Source of the DNA: Flavobacterium psychrotrophum
Lineage (GTDB): Bacteria > Bacteroidota > Bacteroidia > Flavobacteriales > Flavobacteriaceae
Reading direction: 5' to 3'
Length of the DNA: 64,000 bases
NCBI RefSeq assembly: GCF_003403075.1
Contig: NZ_CP031557.1
Coordinates: forward strand, 744,001 to 808,000
Position numbers and translations under genes: made by a program
The notes under the pieces: generated by a model
What the model was told of the DNA's origin: nothing
The model's database searches: none
What the model saw: only the letters and a program-made list of their open reading frames with translations
Part shown: positions 51,922 through 61,069 of the stretch, piece after piece
Numbering within the stretch: the stretch's first letter is position 1
How the letters are laid out: each line of letters starts with the position of its first letter

Positions 51922-52503
51922 TTACCGGTACTTGTCATTCAGGCCTTTGCCCTGCAGTATCAGCGGCCTGATCTTTTCAAAACGGGTATTCTTTGTTTTG
52001 TCCTGTTTTACTTCTGCAATATATTCGCAAAACTCCCTCTGCTTAAAAGGCGTAAACCCCTCAAACGCATTTTTTAAGTCAGGATCGGCATCCAGTTGGG
52101 CAGCGAGATATTCCGGGATTATAGTTTCTTTTTTATCAGGTGTAATGGCAAGCCCGGCCTTTTCTACTGCTATGGCTTCATGCACATAAGTCAGTATGCT
52201 TTTTTCGTCTATCTCATCAATAGATGTAAACCGCCATTGCCTTAGGCCTTTTGTATTGCCTTCGTTAGCATTTACCAGTATACCGGCTTCATCTTTTAGA
52301 AATACCCCTTTAAAAAACCAAATGGTAAAAAAGTGCGTAAACCCTCCTATGCCTAAAACATTTTTGCCGTTATAGGTATACACAGGGCCGCCCCATTTGG
52401 TTGTCTCAACAAGCCCGGTAGTGTTTATAATAGCCTTGAGTTTGTCGAGCTCCTGCGGCCATTTAGACGATTTGTCCCAGGCGGTTTTCTTTTGCTCTGC
52501 CAT
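51922..52503 (-). CDS. YdeI/OmpD-associated family protein
   Basis: The 193 residues have an N-terminal DUF1801-like part (about 10-110, with TTKWGGPVYTYNGKNVLGIG, THFFTIWFFKGVFLKD) and a C-terminal YdeI helix (PFKQREFCEYIAEVKQDKTK followed by RFEKIRPLILQGKGLN). The family is small, cytoplasmic and poorly understood; some members link to stress tolerance. It is convergent with the response-regulator gene. No promoter with a perfect -7 box was found. Confidence 0.85.
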   Translation of the reverse strand: MAEQKKTAWDKSSKWPQELDKLKAIINTTGLVETTKWGGPVYTYNGKNVLGIGGFTHFFTIWFFKGVFLKDEAGILVNANEGNTKGLRQWRFTSIDEIDEKSILTYVHEAIAVEKAGLAITPDKKETIIPEYLAAQLDADPDLKNAFEGFTPFKQREFCEYIAEVKQDKTKNTRFEKIRPLILQGKGLNDKYR

Positions 52504-52562
52504 AATCCTTAATCTCTAAAAGTTAATGATTCGTTTCTGGTGCTTTCGAACTAAAAAATAAT

Positions 52563-52622
52563 AGCCACGAATTACACCGGTAACACCAATTAAAATTAGT
52601 GAAATTTGGGTAATTCGTGGCT
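52563..52622. repeat. 60-bp palindromic repeat, copy 3
   Basis: The arms AGCCACGAATTAC (52563-52575) and GTAATTCGTGGCT (52610-52622) are exact reverse complements. It lies 30 bp after the pepT stop codon, and on the minus strand a T-rich run follows (ATTATTTTTTAG), so it may terminate pepT. Confidence 0.8.
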
Positions 52623-52652
52623 TGTATTATTTTATGCCGTTAACGGGCTTAT

Positions 52653-53894
52653 TTACTTTATTTCGGCAGTAAGCTCAGCTATCTTTACAATAACCTCTGT
52701 AGCCTTTACCATGCTTTCTACAGGCACATATTCGTACTTGCCATGAAAGTTATGTCCACCCGCAAATATGTTAGGGCAAGGCAGCCCCATATATGATAGC
52801 TGGCAACCATCTGTACCACCGCGAATAGGCTTGATAATAGGTTTGATATCCAGTTTTTTCATTGCTTTTTCAGCAATCTTTACAATATGAAATACAGGCT
52901 CTACCTTTTCTTTCATGTTATAATACTGGTCTTTTATCTCAGCCACCGCAATATCTTCTTCAAACTGCTTTTTGTATTTACGGTTTATTTTGTCTACAAT
53001 TTTCTTAACCAGTTTTTTACGTTTTTTAAAACGCCTGCTGTCGTGGTCGCGAATAATTAGCTGTACCGTACTCTCTTCTATACTGCCGGTAATGCCCGTA
53101 ACATGAAAAAAGCCTTCGTAACCTTTTGTAAGTTCAGGCACTTCGTTTGCCGGTAGCGAAGAAATAAACTTGTTAGCAATAAGCATAGAGTTTATCATTT
53201 TGCCTTTTGCATAACCAGGGTGTACACTCTTACCTTTAAAGGTAATTTTTACACCGGCGGCATTAAAGTTTTCATATTCAAGCTCGCCTATCTGACTGCC
53301 GTCCATAGTATATGCCCAGTCTGCACCAAATTTAGCCACATCAAACTTATGTGCACCACGTCCTATTTCTTCATCAGGGGTAAAGCCCACGCGAATTTTA
53401 CCGTGCTTAATTTCAGGATGCTGTACCAGGTATTCCATAGCACTTACAATTTCTGTAATGCCGGCTTTATCATCAGCGCCAAGTAGTGTAGTACCATCAG
53501 TAACAATAAGGGTCTGGCCTTTATACTGCAGCATATCTTTAAAATACTTTGGAGAAAGTACTATGTTTTGCTCTTTATTAAGCAATATATCACCACCACC
53601 ATAATTTTCTACAATTTGTGGGGTAACGTTGGCTCCGGTAAAATCCGGCGTGGTATCAAAGTGCGATATAAAACCTATAACAGGCACCTCATGTGCTACA
53701 TTAGACGGTAGGGTAGCCATAATGTAAGCATTCTCGTCTATGGTTACCTCTTCAAGGCCTATTTCTTTAAGCTCTTCAACAAGTTTATTGGCAAGGTCCC
53801 ACTGCTTAGCGGTGCTGGGTGTAGTATCAGAGTTTGGGTCAGATTCGGTATCTACCGTAACATAGCTTATAAAGCGGTTTATTATGTGCTGCAT
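52653..53894 (-). CDS. pepT: Peptidase T (tripeptide aminopeptidase)
   Basis: It cleaves the N-terminal residue from tripeptides in the cytoplasm. The 413 residues are typical of the M20B family. Metal-binding motifs are [51 protein letters not shown] and [10 protein letters not shown]; the last ligand His is in [36 protein letters not shown] near the end is also typical. A perfect -7 box is 20 bases upstream. Confidence 0.95.
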   Translation of the reverse strand: MQHIINRFISYVTVDTESDPNSDTTPSTAKQWDLANKLVEELKEIGLEEVTIDENAYIMATLPSNVAHEVPVIGFISHFDTTPDFTGANVTPQIVENYGGGDILLNKEQNIVLSPKYFKDMLQYKGQTLIVTDGTTLLGADDKAGITEIVSAMEYLVQHPEIKHGKIRVGFTPDEEIGRGAHKFDVAKFGADWAYTMDGSQIGELEYENFNAAGVKITFKGKSVHPGYAKGKMINSMLIANKFISSLPANEVPELTKGYEGFFHVTGITGSIEESTVQLIIRDHDSRRFKKRKKLVKKIVDKINRKYKKQFEEDIAVAEIKDQYYNMKEKVEPVFHIVKIAEKAMKKLDIKPIIKPIRGGTDGCQLSYMGLPCPNIFAGGHNFHGKYEYVPVESMVKATEVIVKIAELTAEIK

Positions 53895-53914
53895 TTTGTT
53901 TTTTTATTGTAGTA

Positions 53915-53922
53915 CAAATTTA
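53915..53922 (-). promoter_or_regulatory. -7 box of pepT
   Basis: The minus strand reads TAAATTTG, a perfect TAnnTTTG, 20 bases before the ATG at 53894. Confidence 0.5.
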
Positions 53923-53963
53923 CAATAAATTACAATATATGTAAGCGGTTTTAAAAAAGGGTA

Positions 53964-55523
53964 TTATACGGGTAGTTGTACAGTAAAAGTTGTGCCTTTT
54001 CCAATTTCAGATTTTGCGCTGATATTACCATTATGCTGTTCGGTAATTTTTTTACAGATGCTAAGGCCAATGCCGGTACCACTATATTCGCTCTTGCCAT
54101 GCAGGCGCTGAAAAAGTTTAAATATCTGGTCGCTGTACTGGTCATCAAACCCAATGCCGTTGTCAGCTACAATTATCTCTGCTATTTGTAAATCCTTTAC
54201 TGTTTTTATTTCAGACTTTATTTCGATAATCGGTGCATTGCTGCTGTATTTTAGCGCGTTGCTTATTAGGTTAGAAAATAACTGGTGCATTTGCGGGGGC
54301 ACCGCATTTATAATAGGCAGTATTCCCTTTTTTACAACGGCGTTTTTTTCGCTTATTACCAGTTCGTAATCAGATAATACGTTGTCTATAATGATGTTAA
54401 GGTCGATGGGTACAAAATGCTTTTCTATTGAAAGCTTGCTATAAGTAAGTACATCAGATATAAGTGCAGACATCCGTTCGGCAGATGTGTTTATCTTATC
54501 CATGTAGCCAATCACGGTAGCCTCATCTTTACCGCGCTGTTTTATAAGGGTAAGAAACGTTTGTATTTTTCGCAGAGGTTCCTGTAAGTCATGGCTGGCT
54601 ATGTAATTAAAAGATTCCAGTTCTTTATTGCTTTTAGCCAGTTCATCTATTTTTTGTCCGAGTATTTCATTTACTTCCTTTAAGCTGCTAGTGCGGTCTT
54701 TAACCTCGTTTTCCAGTTTTGTATTAAAGGCATTGAGTTCTTTTTCGGCTGTCTTTCTTAAGGTAATGTCATTAAAAATAACAGCAACGGTTTTGCCATC
54801 GTTAGCAACAGAAAATGCAGATACCTCATACCATCCGTTAATTAAAACAGCTTCCTGCTCAAAATATAATGCCTCACCCGTTTGTGCAATCCTGCCATAC
54901 ATGTCAAACCAATGCTGCTCATGTTTAGGGTTTAGGGTTTTGATGGTTTTACCCTTTGCATCCGTAAGTCCTGTTTGTTTTTCAAAAGCAGGGTTGTATT
55001 CAATAAACCGATAGTCGTAGGCCTTGCCTTTTTCATCATATATCATTTCGATGATGCAAAACCCAAGGTCTATAGAATTAAATAAGGTTAAGTATTTTTT
55101 TTCTGCCTGTTCTGCCAGTTGGTTTTCTAATACTTCATCTGCCAGTTTTCTTTTGGTTATGTTGTCCCAAACCCTTACCAGATAATTTCCTGAACGGGTA
55201 TCTGTAACTTCAAACCAGTTTCCTTCGTGCTGCCCGACTTCATAAAAACGTGTCCAGCTATGAGTAATGCCGGTTTCAATTACCCGTGCCATATCGGCTA
55301 TCATGGTATTGCCATCCGGTAATGCCTGGGTAATGGTTTTGCCGGTAAAATCTTTTCCTCCAAAAAAATCGACTGTAGCTTTACTAATAAGCACAAATGT
55401 AAAATCTACTATTTCGCCATTTTCATTACGAACAGGCTCATAAACAATCATACGGCTGTTAGGGGCATTAAATGCCAATGCCATAAGTGTTTCGTTCTTA
55501 GTAGTGGTATTGTTGCTTATCAT
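53964..55523 (-). CDS. Cytoplasmic PAS-domain sensor histidine kinase
   Basis: The 519 residues have no membrane helix. Two PAS domains (about 20-125 and 145-255) precede a coiled coil (KELNAFNTKLENEVKDR). HisKA holds His311 in FNYIASHDLQEPLRKIQTF, and the ATPase domain has NLISNALKYSSN, VADNGIGFDDQY and GTGIGLSICKKITEQHNG. No response regulator gene is adjacent, so it is an orphan kinase whose partner is elsewhere. The PAS domains lack obvious heme or flavin residues, so the signal is not known. A promoter with a good -33/-7 pair is upstream. Confidence 0.92.
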   Translation of the reverse strand: MISNNTTTKNETLMALAFNAPNSRMIVYEPVRNENGEIVDFTFVLISKATVDFFGGKDFTGKTITQALPDGNTMIADMARVIETGITHSWTRFYEVGQHEGNWFEVTDTRSGNYLVRVWDNITKRKLADEVLENQLAEQAEKKYLTLFNSIDLGFCIIEMIYDEKGKAYDYRFIEYNPAFEKQTGLTDAKGKTIKTLNPKHEQHWFDMYGRIAQTGEALYFEQEAVLINGWYEVSAFSVANDGKTVAVIFNDITLRKTAEKELNAFNTKLENEVKDRTSSLKEVNEILGQKIDELAKSNKELESFNYIASHDLQEPLRKIQTFLTLIKQRGKDEATVIGYMDKINTSAERMSALISDVLTYSKLSIEKHFVPIDLNIIIDNVLSDYELVISEKNAVVKKGILPIINAVPPQMHQLFSNLISNALKYSSNAPIIEIKSEIKTVKDLQIAEIIVADNGIGFDDQYSDQIFKLFQRLHGKSEYSGTGIGLSICKKITEQHNGNISAKSEIGKGTTFTVQLPV

Positions 55524-55546
55524 TTACAAGTATTGGGACGCTATTT

Positions 55547-55575
55547 CAAAGATAATAAATTGCGAAATTAATCAA
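55547..55575 (-). promoter_or_regulatory. Promoter of PAS histidine kinase gene
   Basis: On the minus strand TTG (55573-55575), 18 bases, then TATCTTTG (55547-55554). Full consensus; the ATG at 55523 follows after 23 bases. Confidence 0.65.
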
Positions 55576-56191
55576 TTGTTAAAATTTCTATCTCCCGGTT
55601 AATGTTTTCCCTTGCAGTGGCTTCAAACTGATGCCTGAAAGCATCAGTTTTAAAAATAAAATCCATTTCTAAAAAATGAAGCATTGCTTTTTTGCGCCCC
55701 GGCTTGTATAAAAAATCAGGGTAGATACAGTATTCTTTACGCACGCTTTTATAGTACTGTTCATATTCAGGCCACGGTGCACCAAGAATACTCAGGTCGG
55801 CATCTGTAAATAGGTTGGTGTCGTTATCTACAGCCGGTTGATGGTGCTTCGTGGCACGTATTTGTTCATTGCATAAGGCTATTTGCACAGTGGAGAAATT
55901 AATTTGTTCTAAACGCTTAACCGCTAATTCGGCACTTTTTTCTTCGTTATCTCTAGCAGTGGCGCTGTAAATAACGTCATGATAGGCTATGGAAAAAACT
56001 ATTGTATCCCAGTTATCAATATGATGTTTAAAGGCAAGTAACTGAGCATATAAATTGTCTAAGTGTACCAGCGTATGGTAATGCCTGCCCTTAGCTGTAT
56101 AGTGTTTTTCAACCTCCATCCAGAAATTACCAGCTGTAGCTGCATTAGCATATTGAGTAACAAGTTGCAGGAAATTTTCTTTTAAATGCAT
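55568..56191 (-). CDS. HD-type predicted metal-dependent phosphohydrolase
   Basis: The 207 residues have HD-superfamily signs: RHYHTLVHLDNLYAQLLAF (first His), IAYHDVIYSA (His-Asp pair) and FTDADLSILGAPW (last Asp), followed by CIYPDFLYKPGRKKAM. Bacterial proteins of this type are labelled predicted metal-dependent HD phosphohydrolases; the substrate is unknown. It is transcribed in the same direction as the PAS kinase gene, whose promoter overlaps its 3' end. No strong promoter of its own was found. Confidence 0.82.
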   Translation of the reverse strand: MHLKENFLQLVTQYANAATAGNFWMEVEKHYTAKGRHYHTLVHLDNLYAQLLAFKHHIDNWDTIVFSIAYHDVIYSATARDNEEKSAELAVKRLEQINFSTVQIALCNEQIRATKHHQPAVDNDTNLFTDADLSILGAPWPEYEQYYKSVRKEYCIYPDFLYKPGRKKAMLHFLEMDFIFKTDAFRHQFEATARENINREIEILTID

Positions 56192-56310
56192 TTAAATAAC
56201 CTGTGTTTGTTATGTATAATGATGGTCTTATTTGTTGTATAAAGTTATTGTTATTTATGTATAATAGAAAGCCAGATTAAATAATATCGATAAAAATCAG
56301 CGGATATTTT

Positions 56311-56318
56311 TACATTTG
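56311..56318 (+). promoter_or_regulatory. -7 box of pyrD
   Basis: TACATTTG is a perfect TAnnTTTG, 23 bases before the ATG at 56342. Confidence 0.55.
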
Positions 56319-56341
56319 CACTAACAACACAACAGCAAACA

Positions 56342-57385
56342 ATGTATAAATCGCTTATTAGGCCGTTATTATTCAGGTTCGATCCTGAAAAGATACACCA
56401 CTTTACGTTTTCATCCCTGCGTTTCTTAAACCGTGTACCTGTTATGCCGGCACTTATCAGAGGTGCATATAATCTGAACGACCCACGCCTGGAGCGCGAA
56501 GTTTTTGGGCTAAAGTTTAAAAATCCTGTTGGCCTTGCTGCCGGGTTAGATAAAGATGCCGTACTGTATAAGCAACTGGGTAACCTGGGCTTTGGCTTTA
56601 TAGAGATAGGTACCCTTACACCAAAACCGCAGGAAGGCAATCCTAAAAAGAGGCTTTTCAGGTTACGGAAAGACAGTGCCATTATAAACCGTATGGGTTT
56701 TAATAACGGTGGAGTACATGCTGCTGTAGAACGGCTTAAAAGTAATCCTGCCGGTAAAGGGCATGTGCTTATAGGTGGTAACATAGGCAAAAATAAGGTA
56801 ACGCCAAATGAAGACGCGGTTAACGATTACATTATTTGTTTTGATGCGCTGTATGATTATGTAGATTACTTTGTGGTGAATGTGAGTTCGCCCAATACAC
56901 CAAACCTGCGCGAACTGCAAGATAAAGAGCCGCTAACTAAACTGCTGCAAACGTTACAGGATAAGAACGCGGCTAAGCCTAAGCAAAAACCAATACTGCT
57001 TAAAATAGCGCCAGACCTTACTGATGATCAGCTATTGGATATTATAGACATTATAAAAACGACTAAGATAGCTGGGGTTATTGCTACCAATACCACCATA
57101 TCTCGTGAGGGACTGCTTAGCGAAGATAAAAATGAAACCGGAGGCCTTAGCGGAAAACCTTTAGGCAAACGCTCTACAGAGGTAATACGTTTCCTCTCTG
57201 AAAAGAGTGGCAAGGCGTTCCCTATTATTGGCGTGGGCGGCATTCATACGGCAGATGATGCTATAGAGAAGCTGGAAGCAGGTGCAAGCCTGGTACAATT
57301 GTATACGGGTTTTATTTATGAAGGTCCACAGCTTATTAAAGATATTAATGAGCGTGTGCTGGACCTTAAATGCTCAAACTGCTAG
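56342..57385 (+). CDS. pyrD: Dihydroorotate dehydrogenase (quinone), class 2
   Basis: It oxidises dihydroorotate to orotate with quinone as acceptor, in pyrimidine synthesis at the inner membrane. The 347 residues begin with the class 2 membrane-contact helix ([20 protein letters not shown]). [47 protein letters not shown], the catalytic-serine segment [26 protein letters not shown] and [20 protein letters not shown] follow. It is the first gene of a likely operon with HMG-CoA lyase. Confidence 0.96.
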   Translation: MYKSLIRPLLFRFDPEKIHHFTFSSLRFLNRVPVMPALIRGAYNLNDPRLEREVFGLKFKNPVGLAAGLDKDAVLYKQLGNLGFGFIEIGTLTPKPQEGNPKKRLFRLRKDSAIINRMGFNNGGVHAAVERLKSNPAGKGHVLIGGNIGKNKVTPNEDAVNDYIICFDALYDYVDYFVVNVSSPNTPNLRELQDKEPLTKLLQTLQDKNAAKPKQKPILLKIAPDLTDDQLLDIIDIIKTTKIAGVIATNTTISREGLLSEDKNETGGLSGKPLGKRSTEVIRFLSEKSGKAFPIIGVGGIHTADDAIEKLEAGASLVQLYTGFIYEGPQLIKDINERVLDLKCSNC

Positions 57386-57415
57386 AATCCCACTATAACT
57401 AACAACCCAGAAGCT

Positions 57416-58279
57416 TTGGAAAAAATAAAAATCATAGAATGTCCGCGCGATGCTATGCAGGGTATAAAACCCTTTATACCCACGCAGCGCAAAATTACCT
57501 ACATACAGTCGTTGCTGCGTGTAGGGTTTGATACTATAGATTTTGGTAGTTTTGTCTCGCCCAAGGCCATTCCGCAAATGCAAGACACGGCTGCTGTACT
57601 GGCAGGGTTAGACCTTTCTGCAACCAAAAGCAAACTGCTGGCTATTATAGCCAATACCCAGGGGGCTATAGAAGCGGCTAAGCATAAAGAGATACAGTAT
57701 TTAGGTTTTCCGTTTTCAATATCAGAGAACTTCCAGATGCGTAATACGCATAAAACCATTGCGCAGTCTGTAATTACGTTACAGGAAATACTGGATGTTG
57801 CCCACAAGGCAGATAAAGAGGTGGTAGCCTATCTTTCTATGGGTTTTGGTAACCCTTATGGCGACCCGTGGAATGTAGAGATAGTAGGGGAGTGGACACA
57901 AAAAATGGCCGATATGGGCGTTACCATCCTTTCGCTGTCTGATACTGTAGGGAGTTCTACACCCGATATTATTACGTATTTATTTTCGCACCTTATACCT
58001 GCATTTCCGCAGATAGAGTTTGGTGCACACCTGCATACCGTGCCTGATAAGTGGCATGAAAAAATAGATGCGGCCTACAAAGCCGGGTGCCGCCGTTTTG
58101 ATGGTGCTATACAAGGCTTTGGCGGATGTCCAATGGCTACCGACGAGCTTACCGGAAATATGCCTACCGAAAAAATGCTGTCTTACTTTACCGCTGCCAA
58201 GGCAGATGCCGGCAACAACTGGCTGAGCTTTGAGAGCGCTTACAATGAGGCGACTAAATTATTTGGGGAGTTTCATTAA
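57416..58279 (+). CDS. Hydroxymethylglutaryl-CoA lyase
   Basis: It splits HMG-CoA to acetoacetate and acetyl-CoA, in leucine breakdown. The 287 residues form a TIM barrel of the HMGL-like group. EKIKIIECPRDAMQGIKPFI (catalytic Arg and metal Asp), FGSFVSPKAIPQM and GAHLHTVPDK carry expected residues, and the active-site Cys lies in IQGFGGCPMATDELTGN. The start appears to be TTG at 57416, since no ATG fits and homologues begin there. It lies 30 bp after pyrD and is probably co-transcribed. Its stop overlaps the convergent gene by 4 bases. Confidence 0.93.
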   Translation: MEKIKIIECPRDAMQGIKPFIPTQRKITYIQSLLRVGFDTIDFGSFVSPKAIPQMQDTAAVLAGLDLSATKSKLLAIIANTQGAIEAAKHKEIQYLGFPFSISENFQMRNTHKTIAQSVITLQEILDVAHKADKEVVAYLSMGFGNPYGDPWNVEIVGEWTQKMADMGVTILSLSDTVGSSTPDIITYLFSHLIPAFPQIEFGAHLHTVPDKWHEKIDAAYKAGCRRFDGAIQGFGGCPMATDELTGNMPTEKMLSYFTAAKADAGNNWLSFESAYNEATKLFGEFH

Positions 58280-59190
58280 GGTTGTTTGGTTTCCCACTTT
58301 AAATTGTTTGTTCTATAATCGGGCTTTAGTTTTGATTGCCATATAATCATTGTCCAGATTAATAGACAGCCTGCCAGTCCCAGAAAAAAGAATAAGCACT
58401 GTAAAGCGATTTCACTTTGAAGGCTTTTGTAATGAGGTTCTAATACAATAATGTTTTTTGCATCAGCGCGGTACATTACATCATTTATGGCTTCATAAGT
58501 ATGATCAGTAACCCACTTTTTGGATATTTTTCTAACATAAGTAATGTCTTTGATATTAAAGGCTGATTTAAAGTTAGCATAGCTTTCAGTCCTGAAATCA
58601 TTAAATTCGCTTTTGTTAACATTCATATTTTTCTCTTTCCGCGAATATGTCCTGTAAAGCCAGTACCTGAAATTATTATTTCCACCATTCTCAATTATAG
58701 GTGCTGCAAGTACCATATTCAGTTCGGTGTAATCTTTTCCATGTTTTCGGTGTTTTCTTTCAGTCCAGAAATCTTCACCAATATGTTGGCGGTCTATATC
58801 AAAGGAAGCTATCTTAAAGCACCATTGTGAAGAAGAGTAACCTATTTCAGAAACATTCTTAACCTGTTTAATATTTGAAGTTAACAGGTTGACTAAGGGG
58901 AGTGAGAGCAGAACCGGCAGACACATCATAAAAAATGAGAGAAATGTAACCCCAAAACGGTTTTGCTTTTTGTAGAGCCTAAATTTATTTAAAAAAGGAA
59001 ATATAATGACAAAATTTATAGCAAGTACATAAAAAGCGGGTATAAGTAAATTTGTTACCACTCTGCTATACAAAGGCTCCCTGCCTGCAAATATCACATA
59101 ATAAATGATGTCTAAAAGCAGGGTAGTAATTAGTGTTATGATTAAATAAGGTAAAATTAGCAGCCTTAATTTTTCTTTTGCGGTCTTCAT
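58276..59190 (-). CDS. Membrane protein of unknown function, 304 aa
   Basis: The 304 residues start at the ATG at 59188-59190, 22 bases after a perfect -7 box; the frame above it is unlikely. Three N-terminal membrane helices (about 10-32, 45-68 and 82-108) and one C-terminal helix (about 258-282) enclose a soluble domain of about 150 residues rich in aromatic and basic residues (RQHIGEDFWTERKHRKHG). No family was recognised. Its stop codon shares bases with the HMG-CoA lyase stop (TTAA at 58276-58279). Confidence 0.75.
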   Translation of the reverse strand: MKTAKEKLRLLILPYLIITLITTLLLDIIYYVIFAGREPLYSRVVTNLLIPAFYVLAINFVIIFPFLNKFRLYKKQNRFGVTFLSFFMMCLPVLLSLPLVNLLTSNIKQVKNVSEIGYSSSQWCFKIASFDIDRQHIGEDFWTERKHRKHGKDYTELNMVLAAPIIENGGNNNFRYWLYRTYSRKEKNMNVNKSEFNDFRTESYANFKSAFNIKDITYVRKISKKWVTDHTYEAINDVMYRADAKNIIVLEPHYKSLQSEIALQCLFFFLGLAGCLLIWTMIIWQSKLKPDYRTNNLKWETKQP

Positions 59191-59212
59191 AGGTTGGGTA
59201 ATTGTACGGTTG

Positions 59213-59220
59213 CAAAAGTA
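59213..59220 (-). promoter_or_regulatory. -7 box of membrane protein gene 58276-59190
   Basis: The minus strand reads TACTTTTG, a perfect TAnnTTTG, 22 bases before the ATG. Confidence 0.5.
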
Positions 59221-59326
59221 GAATAATTTGGTACAAACATTAGGTTGTGTCAATGCCAAGTTTGTGCCTATGTTGCTATAAATTTATTTTATAGGGTTTG
59301 TGTAATTAAATTCAGCTAAAAAGTGT

Positions 59327-59334
59327 TATATTTG
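59327..59334 (+). promoter_or_regulatory. -7 box of guaB
   Basis: TATATTTG is a perfect TAnnTTTG, 26 bases before the guaB ATG. Confidence 0.55.
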
Positions 59335-59360
59335 CACGCAATTTAACTACAAGTTGCAAC

Positions 59361-60833
59361 ATGAAAGCACACACAAATAAAATCATCGGAGAAGGCTTAA
59401 CCTACGACGATGTTCTTCTTGTTCCAAATTACTCCGAAGTATTACCACGCGAAGTAAACATACAATCTAAATTTTCCCGAAACATTACCCTTAACGCCCC
59501 TGTGGTTTCTGCCGCTATGGATACCGTTACCGAAAGTTCTATGGCTATTGCCATGGCTCGCGAAGGTGGTATAGGTGTTTTGCATAAAAACATGACCATA
59601 GAAAAGCAGGCTGCTGAGGTTCGTAAAGTAAAGAGGGCTGAGAGTGGTATGATACTGGATCCGGTAACACTTGCACTTACCGCTACTGTTAAAGATGCTA
59701 AAAACGCTATGCGCGAATATGGCATTGGTGGTATACCGGTGGTAGATGAAAACGGAACGCTGAAAGGTATTGTTACTAACCGCGACCTTCGTTTCGAGAA
59801 AAATTTTGCAAGGCCTATTACAGAGGTAATGACTTCAGAAAATCTTGTTACGGCGCCTGAAGGTACTACGCTTGATGTAGCTGAAGAGATTCTTCAAAAC
59901 CATAAGATTGAAAAACTTCCGGTAGTTAATGGCGATAATAAACTTGTTGGCCTTATTACCTTTAGGGATATTACGCAGGTTAACAGAAAGCCTATAGCTA
60001 ATAAAGATAAATTTGGCCGCCTTCGTGTAGCTGCCGCCCTTGGTGTTACTGCCGATGCAGTTGTACGCGCCGAGGCGCTTGTGGCAGCCGGTGTAGATGC
60101 TGTGATTATAGACACTGCGCATGGGCATACACAAGGTGTTGTTACGGTGCTAAAAGAAGTAAAAGCAAGATTCCCTGAGCTTGATGTAGTGGTGGGTAAC
60201 ATTGCTACTGCTGAGGCTGCGCTTTATCTTGCCGAAAATGGTGCAGATGCTGTTAAGGTAGGTATAGGCCCAGGGTCTATTTGTACTACGCGTGTGGTAG
60301 CCGGTGTAGGCTTCCCTCAGTTTAGCGCGGTACTCGAAGTAGGTGCTGCACTTAAAGGCACAGGTGTTCCTGTTATTGCAGATGGCGGTATTCGTTATAC
60401 AGGCGATATCCCTAAGGCACTTGCTGCCGGGGCAGATTGTGTAATGCTTGGTTCATTACTTGCCGGTACCATGGAAAGCCCTGGTGAAACCATTATTTTT
60501 GAGGGACGTAAATTTAAATCATACCGTGGCATGGGCTCTGTAGAGGCTATGCAGGAAGGCAGTAAAGACCGTTATTTCCAGGATGTGGAAGACGATATCA
60601 AGAAACTGGTTCCGGAAGGTATCGTAGGGCGTGTACCTTACAAAGGCGAACTTTTTGAAAGTATGCTGCAGTTTGTAGGCGGACTACGTGCCGGTATGGG
60701 CTACTGTGGTGCTAAAGATATAAAAACACTGCAGGAAACATCAAGGTTTGTACGCCTTACCTCAAGCGGTATTGCAGAAAGCCACCCACACAATGTTACT
60801 ATTACTAAAGAAGCACCTAATTATTCAAGGTAA
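59361..60833 (+). CDS. guaB: IMP dehydrogenase
   Basis: It oxidises IMP to XMP with NAD, the committed step of GMP synthesis. The 490 residues carry the family start [19 protein letters not shown] and a pair of CBS domains (about 95-205; [32 protein letters not shown]). The catalytic loop [20 protein letters not shown] holds Cys308. [20 protein letters not shown] and [18 protein letters not shown] follow. It ends at a 21-bp hairpin and appears monocistronic. Confidence 0.97.
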   Translation: MKAHTNKIIGEGLTYDDVLLVPNYSEVLPREVNIQSKFSRNITLNAPVVSAAMDTVTESSMAIAMAREGGIGVLHKNMTIEKQAAEVRKVKRAESGMILDPVTLALTATVKDAKNAMREYGIGGIPVVDENGTLKGIVTNRDLRFEKNFARPITEVMTSENLVTAPEGTTLDVAEEILQNHKIEKLPVVNGDNKLVGLITFRDITQVNRKPIANKDKFGRLRVAAALGVTADAVVRAEALVAAGVDAVIIDTAHGHTQGVVTVLKEVKARFPELDVVVGNIATAEAALYLAENGADAVKVGIGPGSICTTRVVAGVGFPQFSAVLEVGAALKGTGVPVIADGGIRYTGDIPKALAAGADCVMLGSLLAGTMESPGETIIFEGRKFKSYRGMGSVEAMQEGSKDRYFQDVEDDIKKLVPEGIVGRVPYKGELFESMLQFVGGLRAGMGYCGAKDIKTLQETSRFVRLTSSGIAESHPHNVTITKEAPNYSR

Positions 60834-60849
60834 TTTTTTAAAGATATAT

Positions 60850-60894
60850 AAACAAACAAAGGGCTGTCTCACTGAGGCAGCCCTTTGTTTGTTT
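60850..60894 (+). terminator. Very long terminator hairpin of guaB
   Basis: A 21-bp stem runs 60850-60870 / 60874-60894 with one G-U pair and an ACT loop. Its core is AAAGGGCTG / CAGCCCTTT, and T-rich sequence follows. Confidence 0.88.
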
Positions 60895-60903
60895 ATGGTT
60901 TTT

Positions 60904-60995
60904 TGTCATTCTGAACGCAGCTTTAGCGAAGTGAAGAATCTAAAAAATATTGTACTGATTAATCTTTATCGAGATTCTTCCTATCGTCGGAATAA
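60904..60995. repeat. MITE/REP-like inverted repeat (TGTCATTCTGAACG type)
   Basis: The left arm has TGTCATTCTGAACG and GAAGAATCT (60933-60941). The right arm has AGATTCTTC (60972-60980) and ends in GTCGGAATAATA, an imperfect reverse complement of the left end. Repeats of the GTCATTCTGA...GAAGAATCT kind are widespread in Bacteroidota, as I recall. No coding capacity. Confidence 0.6.
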
Positions 60996-61007
60996 TAAAG
61001 CAGGCCT

Positions 61008-61066
61008 CTCAGCCTTTCGACTTTAAGCCTTTTGCCTTTCAACTCTTTTGACCTTCGTCTTTAAGA
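61008..61066. repeat. Pyrimidine-rich degenerate short repeats (CCTTTNGACTTT type)
   Basis: Five or so imperfect copies of a CCTTT/GACTTT word of 10-12 bases lie between the MITE-like element and the GNAT gene end. Low complexity; no coding role seen. Confidence 0.35.
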
Positions 61067-61069
61067 CTT

